DNA from: Psychrobacillus sp040274765
Lineage (GTDB): Bacteria > Bacillota > Bacilli > Bacillales_A > Planococcaceae
Reading direction: 5' to 3'
Length of the DNA: 22,914 nucleotides
NCBI GenBank assembly: GCA_040274765.1
Contig: JBEMAY010000052.1
Span: 1 to 22,914, forward strand
Position 1 is the first letter of the stretch. Every line of letters starts with the position of its first letter. Below the pieces are notes generated by a model that ran no database searches, was not told the DNA's origin, and saw only the letters and a list, made by a program, of their open reading frames with translations. Of this stretch, positions 12,992 to 21,128 are shown one piece after another. The translations under genes were made by a program, and so were the position numbers.

Positions 12992-14530
12992 TCAACTCTC
13001 CGTTTCGATTAATGTTTTACCTGTCATTTCAGGCGGTGCTTCTATACCTAATAAGTGTAACATGGTTGGAGCCAAATCGGCTAAAATTCCATTTGTTCGT
13101 AGTAGCGCTCCTTTTTCGGTCACAATCACTGGAACAGGGTTCGTTGTGTGAGCAGTCATCGGATTCCCCTCAAGGGTCGTTACCTCATCGGAGTTCCCAT
13201 GGTCTGCTGTTATGATGGCGTGGCCACCTTTTGCTAAAATAGCATCTACCACTTTACCAAGGCAAGTATCCACTGCCTCGATTGCTTTAATAGTGGGCTC
13301 AAGCATTCCACTATGGCCGACCATATCTGGGTTAGCAAAGTTTAAGATAATTGCATCGAATTTATCTAATGCAATTTCGCCTAATAATGCATCGGTTACC
13401 TCGTAAGCACTCATCTCAGGCTTTAAATCATAGGTTGCCACTTTAGGAGAATTAATAAGAATTCGCTGTTCTCCAGGGAATGTCTCCTCACGGCCACCAC
13501 TCATAAAGAAGGTGACATGTGGATATTTTTCCGTTTCGGCAATGCGTAGCTGTGTTTTGTCACGAGCTGCAAGTACCTCTCCGATCGTGTTCGATAAATC
13601 GACCTTTTCAAACACTACATCCGCGACCACGTCATCACTGTAATGCGTGAATGTCACGAATTTAAGATTTCTCGGATGCTTTTCGCTAAGCGGGAAGCTA
13701 TCGAACGAAGGCGTGTTTAGCGCCATCGATAATTGGATTGCACGGTCTGGACGGAAATTAAAGAAGATGACCGCATCATTCGTATCGATCGTCGTAGCAG
13801 GCTGTCCATTTTCCTCGATGACAAATGGCACGACAAATTCATCTGCAATATCGTCCTCATATGAATTAAGAATTCCTTCCGTCGCGCTTTCCGCCGTTTT
13901 ACCGACTCCATCAACCATTGCCTGATAAACAAGGATGACACGCTCCCAGCGACGGTCACGGTCCATCGCATAGTAGCGTCCACTAATGGAAGCGAACTTA
14001 CCGATGCCGATTTCCTTCATTTGCTTCTCTGTTTCCTCCACATAAGCGACAGAAGTACGTGGACCGACGTCACGACCATCTAAAAAGCCATGTACAAATA
14101 CATCGTCCAATCCTTGCGCTTTAGCAAGCTTCAACAAAGCAAATAGATGAGAATAATGACTATGAACACCACCATCTGATAGTAAGCCCATTAAATGAAG
14201 CTTACCACCTGTTTGCTTGACATGCTCAATCGCAGCTAACAGCTTTTGCTCGTTAAAGAATTCTCCGTCGCGAATCGATTTATGGATGCGAGTAAGGTTT
14301 TGATAGACGATTCTTCCGGCACCTATATTTAAATGACCAACCTCTGAGTTACCCATTTGTCCATCAGGTAGACCAACTGCCTCACCAGAAGCGATCAACG
14401 TTGCATTCGGAAACTGGTTCCAATAGCGATCGAAGTTTGGTTTTTTTGCATGAAATACGGCATTACCGTAAGTTTCGGGTCTTAGCCCAAAACCATCTAA
14501 AATAATGAGTGCAACTGGACTTTTAGGCAT
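12992..14530 (-). CDS. gpmI: 2,3-bisphosphoglycerate-independent phosphoglycerate mutase
   Basis: This Mn-dependent mutase interconverts 3- and 2-phosphoglycerate. The 512-residue protein has D12 (LDGFGLRP), S62 in GQMGNSEVGHLNIGAGRIVYQ as the phosphoserine nucleophile, the FLDGRDVGPRTS and GRYYAMDRDRRWER substrate loops, and the second metal site with NPDMVGHSG and ITADHGNSD near the end. It belongs to the alkaline phosphatase superfamily and is unrelated to cofactor-dependent GpmA. The start at 14530 was chosen over GTG two codons upstream; the ATG lies nine bases after GGAGG, which is inside the end of tpiA. The gene overlaps tpiA by eight bases, suggesting translational coupling. In Bacillus the enzyme is needed for growth and spore germination. 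Confidence 0.98.
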   Translation of the reverse strand: MPKSPVALIILDGFGLRPETYGNAVFHAKKPNFDRYWNQFPNATLIASGEAVGLPDGQMGNSEVGHLNIGAGRIVYQNLTRIHKSIRDGEFFNEQKLLAAIEHVKQTGGKLHLMGLLSDGGVHSHYSHLFALLKLAKAQGLDDVFVHGFLDGRDVGPRTSVAYVEETEKQMKEIGIGKFASISGRYYAMDRDRRWERVILVYQAMVDGVGKTAESATEGILNSYEDDIADEFVVPFVIEENGQPATTIDTNDAVIFFNFRPDRAIQLSMALNTPSFDSFPLSEKHPRNLKFVTFTHYSDDVVADVVFEKVDLSNTIGEVLAARDKTQLRIAETEKYPHVTFFMSGGREETFPGEQRILINSPKVATYDLKPEMSAYEVTDALLGEIALDKFDAIILNFANPDMVGHSGMLEPTIKAIEAVDTCLGKVVDAILAKGGHAIITADHGNSDEVTTLEGNPMTAHTTNPVPVIVTEKGALLRTNGILADLAPTMLHLLGIEAPPEMTGKTLIETES

Positions 14531-15284
14531 TTGCACCAGCCTCCAGTAATTTCACAAACGAACCTACCTGCAGGCTTGCCCCGCCAACTAGTGCACCATC
14601 GATATCTTCCTTAGAAAGTAATTCCACGATATTTTCAGGCTTCACGCTGCCGCCGTATTGAATACGCACTGCACTTGATACTTCTTCTCCAAAGCCATCT
14701 AAAATTGTTTCACGGATTGCACGACATACATCGTTCGCATCGTCAGCCGTAGCTGTTTTACCAGTTCCGATAGCCCAGATCGGCTCGTAGGCGATGATCG
14801 TGTTTTTCACTTGTTCCTCTGTCAAGCCTTCTAGAGCTGCTGTTGTTTGAGCAGAAACAATGCTTTCTGTTTCATTGCTCTCGCGCTGCTCCAATGACTC
14901 TCCAACACAAATGATTGGTGTTAAATTATATTCGAAGGCTGCCTTCGCTTTTTTATTGACGGATTCATCGGTTTCGTTGAAATATTGACGTCTTTCCGAG
15001 TGCCCAATCACGACATAGCTTACGCCGATATCTTGTAATTGGTGACCGCTCACCTCACCAGTGAAGGCACCTTCTTTTTCCTCGTGCATGTTTTGAGCAC
15101 CAATGGAAATGAAAGACCCCTTCGTCTCATTCACTAATGACTCTAGAAATAAAGACGGAGCGCAGATAACGGCTTCTACATTCGTCGTGTCGATCTGTTT
15201 TTCTTTTAATTCATTAGCAAATTGCTTTGCCTCTGCAAGTGATTTGTACATCTTCCAGTTTCCCGCGATTACTTGTTTACGCAT
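14523..15284 (-). CDS. tpiA: Triose-phosphate isomerase
   Basis: This (beta/alpha)8-barrel dimer interconverts dihydroxyacetone phosphate and glyceraldehyde 3-phosphate. The 253-residue protein begins MRKQVIAGNWKMYKS with the catalytic N9 and K11. It has H95 in VIGHSERRQYF and E167 in AYEPIWAIGTGKTA, and the phosphate-binding loops RIQYGGSVKPEN and GALVGGASL. Length is as in Bacillus. The start follows GGAGGAG at a good distance. It lies 17 bases after pgk and overlaps gpmI at its end. Confidence 0.98.
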   Translation of the reverse strand: MRKQVIAGNWKMYKSLAEAKQFANELKEKQIDTTNVEAVICAPSLFLESLVNETKGSFISIGAQNMHEEKEGAFTGEVSGHQLQDIGVSYVVIGHSERRQYFNETDESVNKKAKAAFEYNLTPIICVGESLEQRESNETESIVSAQTTAALEGLTEEQVKNTIIAYEPIWAIGTGKTATADDANDVCRAIRETILDGFGEEVSSAVRIQYGGSVKPENIVELLSKEDIDGALVGGASLQVGSFVKLLEAGANA

Positions 15285-15301
15285 AATAAAATCTCCTCCA
15301 A

Positions 15302-16486
15302 TTACTTATCGTTTAGTGCCGATACGCCTGGTAAGTCCTTACCTTCCATAAACTCTAAGGAAGCTCCTCCACCAGTTGAGATATGGTCCATTTTATCTGC
15401 TACATCAAATTTTTCTACTGCAGCGGCTGAGTCTCCTCCGCCAATGATCGTATAGCCAGCAGTTTCCGCCATTGCAGTCGCCACACCTTTCGTGCCGTTT
15501 GCAAAAGCGTCCATTTCAAACACACCCATCGGTCCGTTCCAAATGATCAGCTTGCTGTCTTTAATCACTTGGTCGTACAGCTTTACTGTTTCAGGTCCGA
15601 TGTCTAAGCCCATCCAGTCTGATGGAATTTGGTCGACTGGGACAACCTTTGTGTTGGCATCCTTTGAAAACTCATCCGCAACGACTATATCGATCGGTAA
15701 ATAGAAGTTCACGCCTTTTTCCTTCGCTTTTTCAATAAAGGACTTCGCTAGGTCAATTTTGTCTTCCTCTAAAAGAGAGGTCCCAATTTCATGACCTTGC
15801 GCCTTCGTGAACGTATAGGACAATCCACCACCGATTAGGATATTGTCTACCTTGTCCAATAAATGATCGATAACACCGATTTTATCCTTTACTTTCGCTC
15901 CACCAATGATCGCCGTGAAAGGACGTTCAGGTGTGGATAAAGCCTTTCCTAGCACATCTAATTCCTTTTGCATCAATAGTCCAGATACTGCAGGTAAAAG
16001 CTTTGCAATACCTTCTGTTGTTGCATGCGCACGGTGAGCTGCACCGAATGCATCATTGACATACACATCTGCCAACGCTGCAAACGCTTTTGCTAGCTCT
16101 GGATCATTTTTCTCTTCCCCAGCGTGGAAGCGTACATTTTCTAATAAAACAATATCGCCCTCATTCATAGCGGAGATTGCTTGTTCTACTTGTTCTCCAA
16201 TTGATTCATCTAATTTAGTGACAGGCTTATTCAATAGCTTAGCTAAATGCTCGCCAACCTTTGTCAAACGTAGCTCTTCCTTTACTTCCCCTTTTGGGCG
16301 ACCCATATGGCTTGCAAGAATCACTTTCGCTCCCTGCTCGATTAAATATTGGATCGTAGGTATTGCTGCACGAATACGAGTATCATCTGTAATGGCACCG
16401 TCTTCTACTGGTACATTGAAGTCTACACGGCAAAAGACGCGTTTTCCCTTTAACGTTACATCGCTCATTGTTTGTTTTTCCTTCAT
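15302..16486 (-). CDS. pgk: Phosphoglycerate kinase
   Basis: This monomeric kinase transfers phosphate from 1,3-bisphosphoglycerate to ADP. The 394-residue protein shows RVDFNVPVEDG, DDTRIRAAIPTI, SHMGRPKGE, LLENVRFHAGEEKNDPELAKAFA, NDAFGAAHRAHATTEG, GGAKVKDKI in the C-terminal nucleotide domain, WNGPMGVFE, and the C-terminal GGGDSAAAVEKF and STGGGASLEF. Length equals the Bacillus enzyme. The start at 16486 follows AGGAGG at eight bases. A terminator hairpin separates it from gap, so pgk and the genes below depend on readthrough or on a promoter close to 16500 that I could not identify clearly. Confidence 0.98.
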   Translation of the reverse strand: MKEKQTMSDVTLKGKRVFCRVDFNVPVEDGAITDDTRIRAAIPTIQYLIEQGAKVILASHMGRPKGEVKEELRLTKVGEHLAKLLNKPVTKLDESIGEQVEQAISAMNEGDIVLLENVRFHAGEEKNDPELAKAFAALADVYVNDAFGAAHRAHATTEGIAKLLPAVSGLLMQKELDVLGKALSTPERPFTAIIGGAKVKDKIGVIDHLLDKVDNILIGGGLSYTFTKAQGHEIGTSLLEEDKIDLAKSFIEKAKEKGVNFYLPIDIVVADEFSKDANTKVVPVDQIPSDWMGLDIGPETVKLYDQVIKDSKLIIWNGPMGVFEMDAFANGTKGVATAMAETAGYTIIGGGDSAAAVEKFDVADKMDHISTGGGASLEFMEGKDLPGVSALNDK

Positions 16487-16520
16487 GAAATAAGCCTCCT
16501 TATGTAATTGAATTGCCTAC

Positions 16521-16559
16521 TAAAAAAAGAAGGAGCAAAAGGGGTAACCTTTGCTCCTT
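16521..16559 (-). terminator. Intra-operon terminator between gap and pgk
   Basis: On the minus strand AAGGAGCAAAGG and CCTTTTGCTCCTT form a 12-bp stem with one bulge (16559 to 16530), followed by CTTTTTTT. It would make cggR-gap mRNA more abundant than the distal genes, which is also the known pattern in Bacillus subtilis. Confidence 0.88.
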
Positions 16560-16613
16560 TACCCTCTTTTATTATAGAGGTTATTATACTTAAACGCTAT
16601 CCAAACACTAATG

Positions 16614-16635
16614 TTTCTCGGTATCTAGCGAGAAA
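16614..16635 (-). other. Hairpin directly after the gap stop codon
   Basis: A 7-bp stem TTTCTCG / CGAGAAA (16614 to 16620 and 16629 to 16635) starts at the very next base after the gap stop codon and has no T-run. A second small hairpin (CCTCT / AGAGG, near 16563 to 16580) follows. They may protect or define the 3' end of gap mRNA. Confidence 0.5.
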
Positions 16636-17643
16636 TTATAACCCTTTTTTTGCCATTAATAATGCAAGGTCGATACAACGTGCAGAGTATCCTGATTCGT
16701 TGTCATACCAAGCTAATACTTTAACAAGGTTATCTCCTAATACCATTGTAGATTGACCATCTACTGTAGAAGAAGCAGTGTTGCCGTTATAGTCGATTGA
16801 TACTAATGGAAGCTCGTTATATTCAAGAATTCCTTTTAGTTCATTTTCAGCCGCTTTACGAAGCACGCCGTTTAACTCTTCTACTGTAACTTCTTTGTCT
16901 AGCTCTGCTACAAAGTCAACTAGAGATACGTTTGGTGTTGGTACACGAACAGCCATACCATCTAATTTACCTTTTAGCTCCGGAAGAACCTTCGCTACTG
17001 CAGCTGCTGCTCCAGTTGTTGTAGGAATCATAGATTCAGATGCTGCACGAGCACGACGGTAGTCGCTATGTGGCAAGTCTAGGATACGTTGGTCATTTGT
17101 GAATGAGTGAATGGTTGTCATCATTCCGCGTTTGATACCGAAGTTATCTTGTAATACTTTTGCCACTGGTGACAAGCAGTTAGTTGTACAAGAAGCGTTT
17201 GATACTACGTGATCTGTTTCTGGGTTGTATTTATCTTCATTTACACCCATAACGAATGTTGGCATGTTGTCTTTTGCTGGAGCAGAAAGAATAACTTTTT
17301 TAGCTCCTGCTTCGATATGCTTACCAGCTTTTTCAACTGTGCTGAATACGCCAGTAGATTCGATTACGATGTCTACTCCAAGGTCTTTCCAAGGAAGTAC
17401 TGAAGGATCCTTTTCAGCGAACACTTGAATGTTTTTCCCGTTCACTACTAGGTATTCACCTTCTGAAGTGATGTCAGCATTTGAGATGCCATGTACAGAA
17501 TCATATTTTAATAAATGAGCAAGCATCGCTGCATCTGTTAAGTCATTGATCGCTACTACCTCTAAATCCTTTTGCTCTAATGCTTCTCTGAAAACTTTAC
17601 GTCCGATACGTCCAAATCCGTTAATAGCTAATTTTACTGTCAT
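16636..17643 (-). CDS. gap: Glyceraldehyde-3-phosphate dehydrogenase (glycolytic, NAD type)
   Basis: This enzyme oxidises glyceraldehyde 3-phosphate with phosphate and NAD+. The 335-residue protein begins with the Rossmann motif INGFGRIGR (7 to 15) and has D34 in INDLTDAAMLAHLLKYDSVHG, which favours NAD over NADP. It has the catalytic C152 in SNASCTTNC, H in TTIHSFTNDQ, DYRRARAASESMIPTTTGAA, and the C-terminal WYDNESGYS. It follows cggR by 13 bases, so it is the GapA-type catabolic enzyme and not the gluconeogenic GapB. The start is preceded by AGGAGG. Expression should be released when CggR binds its sugar-phosphate inducer. Confidence 0.98.
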   Translation of the reverse strand: MTVKLAINGFGRIGRKVFREALEQKDLEVVAINDLTDAAMLAHLLKYDSVHGISNADITSEGEYLVVNGKNIQVFAEKDPSVLPWKDLGVDIVIESTGVFSTVEKAGKHIEAGAKKVILSAPAKDNMPTFVMGVNEDKYNPETDHVVSNASCTTNCLSPVAKVLQDNFGIKRGMMTTIHSFTNDQRILDLPHSDYRRARAASESMIPTTTGAAAAVAKVLPELKGKLDGMAVRVPTPNVSLVDFVAELDKEVTVEELNGVLRKAAENELKGILEYNELPLVSIDYNGNTASSTVDGQSTMVLGDNLVKVLAWYDNESGYSARCIDLALLMAKKGL

Positions 17644-17656
17644 AATAAAATTCCTC

Positions 17657-18694
17657 CTAAATGTTTTTTGGGATTACTTTCATCATTTCATTGGCCGCAC
17701 CTTCATCTGTTACAAGAACAGTTTGTAATGGTGCCTGCTTGAAATAAGAAATAAGCGCATTGGCTTTTTTTGCGCCGCCTGCGACTGCAAGCAGATGCTC
17801 TATATGCTGAAGCTGGTTTAATTGGACGCCGATTGTGCGTATATGGTGAACTGCTTCACCTTGATCGTTAAAATAATAGCCAAACGATTCACTGACTGCA
17901 CCTCTACTTGTTAGAAGCTCAATCTCCTCGTCACGAGAATTTCTTCTCTTGGCCATTTCTAATGCATCGCCTATTCCATGGATAATGATGTTCGTTCTTT
18001 CATAAAGGTCCATCATTTCTTGGATAAAAGGCTCCTTCTTCATCGTCATATATGCCTCTTCACTTAAGCGGTCAGGTATATATAACGTTCGGTAGGTTCC
18101 ATTCATCTTGCTAGCAAACAAAGACGCAATCGTATTTGCTTGTAGCCCGACATCCTTCCCTACCCCTCCTCTAGCCGCAATAAACAACAAATCCTTCCAT
18201 CTGGACGATTCGGTCATGGCATGGGAGATGGATGCAATCGTTGATCCACCAGTAACTGCGACGATATATTCATCAAGTAAAATACTTTCTAAATATTTAG
18301 CTGCCTCCTGGGATAAAAGCATAGATGTATTCGTATCAGTATCTACATTTCCAGGAACAATAATCACATCTTTAATATTTAAATATTTTTTTAACATTAG
18401 CTCCATTTGTGATCGACCAGACCACATACGAACTACTTCTTTTAAATCTATCAAAACCTCATTGCCCTCTGCTGTAATAGCCGCTCCCTCACGAGTAACC
18501 TCTATCAAGCCTTGAGTCCTTAGAGCGTCCAATTCCTTACGAGTTTCACGCTCCGTTAAGTCTAGCTGTTCTCCAAGCACCCTTCGACCAATACCTCTGG
18601 TCAGCTGAATAGTTTGAAGAATACGATACCTTTTCTGAAGCAGCTCACTCATCTCTGGCATTAGCTTTAGCTGTGCACCTAGAAAAGAATCCAT
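17657..18694 (-). CDS. cggR: Central glycolytic genes regulator CggR
   Basis: CggR represses the gap operon; in Bacillus fructose-1,6-bisphosphate weakens its DNA binding. The 345-residue protein of the SorC/DeoR-like family has an N-terminal winged helix (about 20 to 85: LQKRYRILQTIQLTRGIGRRVLGEQLDLTERE). The sugar-phosphate-binding domain carries VAVTGGSTIASISHAM, FIAARGGVGKDVGLQANTIAS, HGIGDALEMAKRRN, SESFGYYFNDQGE and LAVAGGAKKANALISYF. It is the first gene of the operon, 13 bases before gap. The start at 18694 follows GGGGATG. Its own operator and promoter lie upstream, so it is autoregulated. Confidence 0.97.
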   Translation of the reverse strand: MDSFLGAQLKLMPEMSELLQKRYRILQTIQLTRGIGRRVLGEQLDLTERETRKELDALRTQGLIEVTREGAAITAEGNEVLIDLKEVVRMWSGRSQMELMLKKYLNIKDVIIVPGNVDTDTNTSMLLSQEAAKYLESILLDEYIVAVTGGSTIASISHAMTESSRWKDLLFIAARGGVGKDVGLQANTIASLFASKMNGTYRTLYIPDRLSEEAYMTMKKEPFIQEMMDLYERTNIIIHGIGDALEMAKRRNSRDEEIELLTSRGAVSESFGYYFNDQGEAVHHIRTIGVQLNQLQHIEHLLAVAGGAKKANALISYFKQAPLQTVLVTDEGAANEMMKVIPKNI

Positions 18695-18718
18695 TTGTCA
18701 CATCCCCATGTTAGTGGT

Positions 18719-18753
18719 GACATTTTTGTCCCACTTGTTATAAAAATGTCCCA
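18719..18753 (-). promoter_or_regulatory. Tandem CggR operator
   Basis: On the minus strand two copies of GGGAC start exactly 20 bases apart (18752 and 18732). The promoter-proximal copy is followed by a degenerate TAAC half and the gene-proximal copy by a full TGTC half. This is the GGGAC-N-TGTC tandem arrangement remembered for the Bacillus subtilis CggR site. It lies about 25 to 60 bases downstream of the predicted transcription start, which would let the repressor block elongation. Confidence 0.75.
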
Positions 18754-18784
18754 TCTACTTAAAAAAAATTTAATTTCTATAATC

Positions 18785-18813
18785 ATAATACTTTAATATA
18801 TTCCAAATAGCAA
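18785..18813 (-). promoter_or_regulatory. cggR-gap promoter
   Basis: On the minus strand -35 TTGCTA (18813 to 18808), a 17-base spacer and -10 TATTAT (18790 to 18785) precede the CggR operator. Spacing and match suit sigma-A. Confidence 0.65.
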
Positions 18814-18831
18814 TATATGTGTTTGGAAGCA

Positions 18832-19065
18832 TCATTTTTCTAATGCTTCCAGCAGCGTCACATAATCGAGATTCCCGTATTGTATAATCTCCCCTTGGTA
18901 TTCCACAACCGGTATCATGAGCATATACTTTTCGTGCAGCTGGTCATCTTCTTCTATATTATGCTCTTCTATTTGAAATGGCACGTCCTCTTGAACGAGC
19001 TTCAGCATCATTCTTCCGTCCTCACATAAATGACAACCTGGTCTTGTATAAAAATGGACAATCAT
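18832..19065 (-). CDS. Glutaredoxin-like (thioredoxin-fold) small protein
   Basis: This 77-residue protein has the thioredoxin fold of the glutaredoxin/DUF836 type. It starts MIVHFYTRPGCHLCEDG with the redox pair C11 and C14 after a beta strand, continues with EEHNIEEDDQLHEKYMLMIPVV including the conserved cis-proline position (about 53), and ends with the strand and helix GEIIQYGNLDYVTLLEALEK. It would act on disulfides or as an electron carrier in the cytoplasm; the partner is unknown. It stands just upstream of the cggR promoter in the same direction but appears to be a separate unit. The start has a G-rich stretch (GGGGGGG) about ten bases before it. Confidence 0.85.
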   Translation of the reverse strand: MIVHFYTRPGCHLCEDGRMMLKLVQEDVPFQIEEHNIEEDDQLHEKYMLMIPVVEYQGEIIQYGNLDYVTLLEALEK

Positions 19066-19401
19066 TTTCTGTGCCCCCCCATCGTTTAGCTTCTCTCATT
19101 ATAAACTTTTAATATATGAAAATCGTGTTTGAAGTTTTACATACAAATTATTCTTTAAAAGGTAAAATTGTATGGAATACATAATTCGTATTAATGTGCA
19201 AAGTCACAAACAACTAATAAAAAATAATGAAGTCTTTTTTATTAAGAAAGTAGAATTAATTTTCGCTTTATTTGGACGCTATCCGTGGGTGAGCGATAAG
19301 CCATCTGTATTTGTGTCGTCACCTGTTGCTTCCATAGAAAGAGATTGTTCATGTTGAATTGGTAAAGGACTTTAGAGAAATCAAATTCTATTTATATAAA
19401 A
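19066..19401. other. Intergenic stretch without a convincing gene
   Basis: This 336-base interval between the glutaredoxin-like gene and the ECF promoter holds one open frame of 61 codons (19172 to 19357, plus) beginning MEYIIRINVQSHKQ and ending IERDCSC, with a weak AAAAGG nine bases before the ATG. It resembles no family I know and could be chance or a decayed gene. The promoter of the glutaredoxin-like gene must lie in the first part, but I see no clear one. Confidence 0.35.
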
Positions 19402-19429
19402 CGATACTTTTCATTTATTCGTTCGTCTA
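19402..19429 (+). promoter_or_regulatory. Candidate ECF-type, autoregulated promoter
   Basis: CGATAC with following TTTT (19402 to 19411), a 16-base spacer and CGTCTA (19424 to 19429) resemble the Bacillus ECF consensus of TGAAAC and CGTC. It lies directly before the ribosome binding site of the sigma gene, giving a leader of under 20 bases. This suggests the sigma factor transcribes its own gene. Confidence 0.5.
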
Positions 19430-19451
19430 TTGCATTAAGGGGGGTCAGGAG

Positions 19452-19973
19452 ATGGAAATGGAACAGCTATATAGAGATCACAGCGACCGGGTTTACGGCT
19501 ACATTTATTTACTTGTCCGTCATAAAGAGAGTGCCGAGGACCTGACACAGGAAACCTTTTACAAAGCATTTAAGGGATATGCTTCCTTTGATAAGCAAGC
19601 TTCCCCTGCTACATGGATACTTAAAATCGCTCGCAATGTTACGTATGATTATTTTAGAAGAAAGCGAGTCGTTCAATTTTTTTCATTTGAAAAGAATCAT
19701 GACATAGAAACAAAGGGGCTTTCTCCAGAAGGTTACATCGAACAACAAGAAAAGCTGAAACGGATGTATGATTCCTTGCGCTTACTAAAGAAGGATTATC
19801 AAGAGGTGATCATTCTGCGAAAAATCCAGGAATGCTCCATACAAGAGACAGCCTTCATTCTTGGATGGACTGAGGCAAAGGTTAAGATGAAAATGATGCG
19901 TGCACTCGAGGCGCTAAAAAAGGAATTTCATCAAAAAGGAGGTTATGTAAATGGAACCGTCAAAGGAATTTGA
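19452..19973 (+). CDS. ECF-family RNA polymerase sigma factor
   Basis: This 173-residue protein has only the two domains typical of extracytoplasmic-function sigma factors. Region 2 spans about residues 4 to 72 (MEQLYRDHSDRVYGYIYLL, ESAEDLTQETFYKAF, SPATWILKIARNVTYDYFRRKR). Region 4 spans about 108 to 165 (LLKKDYQEVIILRKIQECSIQETAFILGWTEAKVKMKMMRALEAL). The start at 19452 is preceded by AAGGGGGG at seven bases; the Met two codons later (19458, six bases after AGGAG) is equally possible. A longer frame upstream lacks a good ribosome binding site and would run over the promoter. It overlaps the next gene by 23 bases, the usual sigma/anti-sigma coupling. Target genes are not visible here. Confidence 0.92.
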   Translation: MEMEQLYRDHSDRVYGYIYLLVRHKESAEDLTQETFYKAFKGYASFDKQASPATWILKIARNVTYDYFRRKRVVQFFSFEKNHDIETKGLSPEGYIEQQEKLKRMYDSLRLLKKDYQEVIILRKIQECSIQETAFILGWTEAKVKMKMMRALEALKKEFHQKGGYVNGTVKGI

Positions 19974-21084
19974 TGAGCTTTTTGAGGAAATGAAGCATGT
20001 CGAACGTTCTAATGAAGCAAGACGAAATACATGGCTAGCGATTAAGGAGAGAACGGAAAAGAAAAAACGAAGAATGTTTCCCGCCATCCTTGCATTAGCA
20101 GCTATTGCCATCGCCTCCTATTTTCTTATTGCAAATGTAATGGTCCCATCAGAAACCGAGCAAACAGCCCAGCCTCTTACGAACGAGGAAGTGATTATGG
20201 CAGTCATTGAAAAAGAATATAATGGGCCGGATATGGAACTGGAAAGGCTACTAAGGGCGTGGTTTGAACTGCAAAGTAAAACCCCTACTAAGAACCAGGA
20301 GGAGTACGATAAGCTGCTAGAATCGAAGGAAAGTACAGATTTTACTAATTATTATCACAAAAGCTTTGGGGAATATTTCACAAAAGATATGATGGAACAG
20401 GCTATTAGCACTGGACTCGTGTTCAAATATAATTCTCAATTAATAGACAGTGATATAGACATGCAATTAGAGAAAGTACAAATTAAACAGGATAAGGATC
20501 ATCCAACTATTTATCGTGCTACCGTTGAGGTTTCCTTATCAAACGATAAAGAACAGAAAATCTTTCATACATTAAAAGAAGAATATATCTTTTCTAAAAC
20601 AGAGCCAGGAAAAATAGGAAAATATAACGGAATGGTATCTACAGATGGCAAACATCTATATGATATCATCCCAAATTTTGATGCCTATTTTAATAACAGG
20701 AAGCCGTCTATCGACGTTTCATTTGATTCCATTTGCTTCAATGGGAGAGCTAGCTCTAAGCAAATAAATGGCTGTTCAACTGATACAAGTCAAATAAATG
20801 AAATAATGGATTCTATTAACGATTTACCAGTTCAAGAGGTTACCGAGGATGAAAGTAACTGGAGAACCGAATTACTCCCTCAAGTAGATAGTTATCAAAT
20901 CTATTTAACTAACGAGGCGAATCAAGGTGAAACGTTATATACCGTGACCCTGTATGATGATGGAAAGCTATTATACGCCCCAGGATTTGACTTAGGAGTT
21001 ACTGGCGATATCACGATAGGCTCTCATCAAGATGTCTACAAGAAGGTTATCCAAATGCTTAATAAATTTGCAGAGACAGATTAG
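19951..21084 (+). CDS. Probable membrane-bound anti-sigma factor
   Basis: This 377-residue protein has a short charged N-terminal part (1 to 41: EFDELFEEMKHVERSNEARRNTWLAI), one membrane segment (about 43 to 65), and an outer region of about 310 residues with no family I recognise. The design (cytoplasmic sigma-binding helix, one TM, extracellular sensor) and the 23-base overlap with the sigma gene indicate an anti-sigma role. No zinc-binding HxxxCxxC signature is present, so it is not a ZAS-type anti-sigma. Two cysteines in the outer part (DSICFNGRASSKQINGCSTD) could form a disulfide. The start has AGGAGG eight bases upstream. The gene ends with a terminator, so the pair is a two-gene operon. 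The signal sensed is unknown. Confidence 0.8.
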   Translation: MEPSKEFDELFEEMKHVERSNEARRNTWLAIKERTEKKKRRMFPAILALAAIAIASYFLIANVMVPSETEQTAQPLTNEEVIMAVIEKEYNGPDMELERLLRAWFELQSKTPTKNQEEYDKLLESKESTDFTNYYHKSFGEYFTKDMMEQAISTGLVFKYNSQLIDSDIDMQLEKVQIKQDKDHPTIYRATVEVSLSNDKEQKIFHTLKEEYIFSKTEPGKIGKYNGMVSTDGKHLYDIIPNFDAYFNNRKPSIDVSFDSICFNGRASSKQINGCSTDTSQINEIMDSINDLPVQEVTEDESNWRTELLPQVDSYQIYLTNEANQGETLYTVTLYDDGKLLYAPGFDLGVTGDITIGSHQDVYKKVIQMLNKFAETD

Positions 21085-21087
21085 CAG

Positions 21088-21113
21088 AAAACCAACACTT
21101 TGTTGGTTTTTTT
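21088..21113 (+). terminator. Terminator of the sigma/anti-sigma operon
   Basis: A 10-bp stem AAAACCAACA / TGTTGGTTTT with a three-base loop is followed by further T residues, starting four bases after the stop codon. Confidence 0.92.
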
Positions 21114-21128
21114 GTTGTGCGAAGGTTT

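Noticed and set aside
19172..19357. 61-codon plus-strand frame before the sigma gene
   Set aside because: Weak ribosome binding site, no recognisable family and odd composition; kept only as a note in the intergenic entry.
19359..19451. Longer N-terminus of the sigma factor
   Set aside because: The extra 31 codons overlap the ECF-like promoter, lack a ribosome binding site and are not part of sigma region 2.
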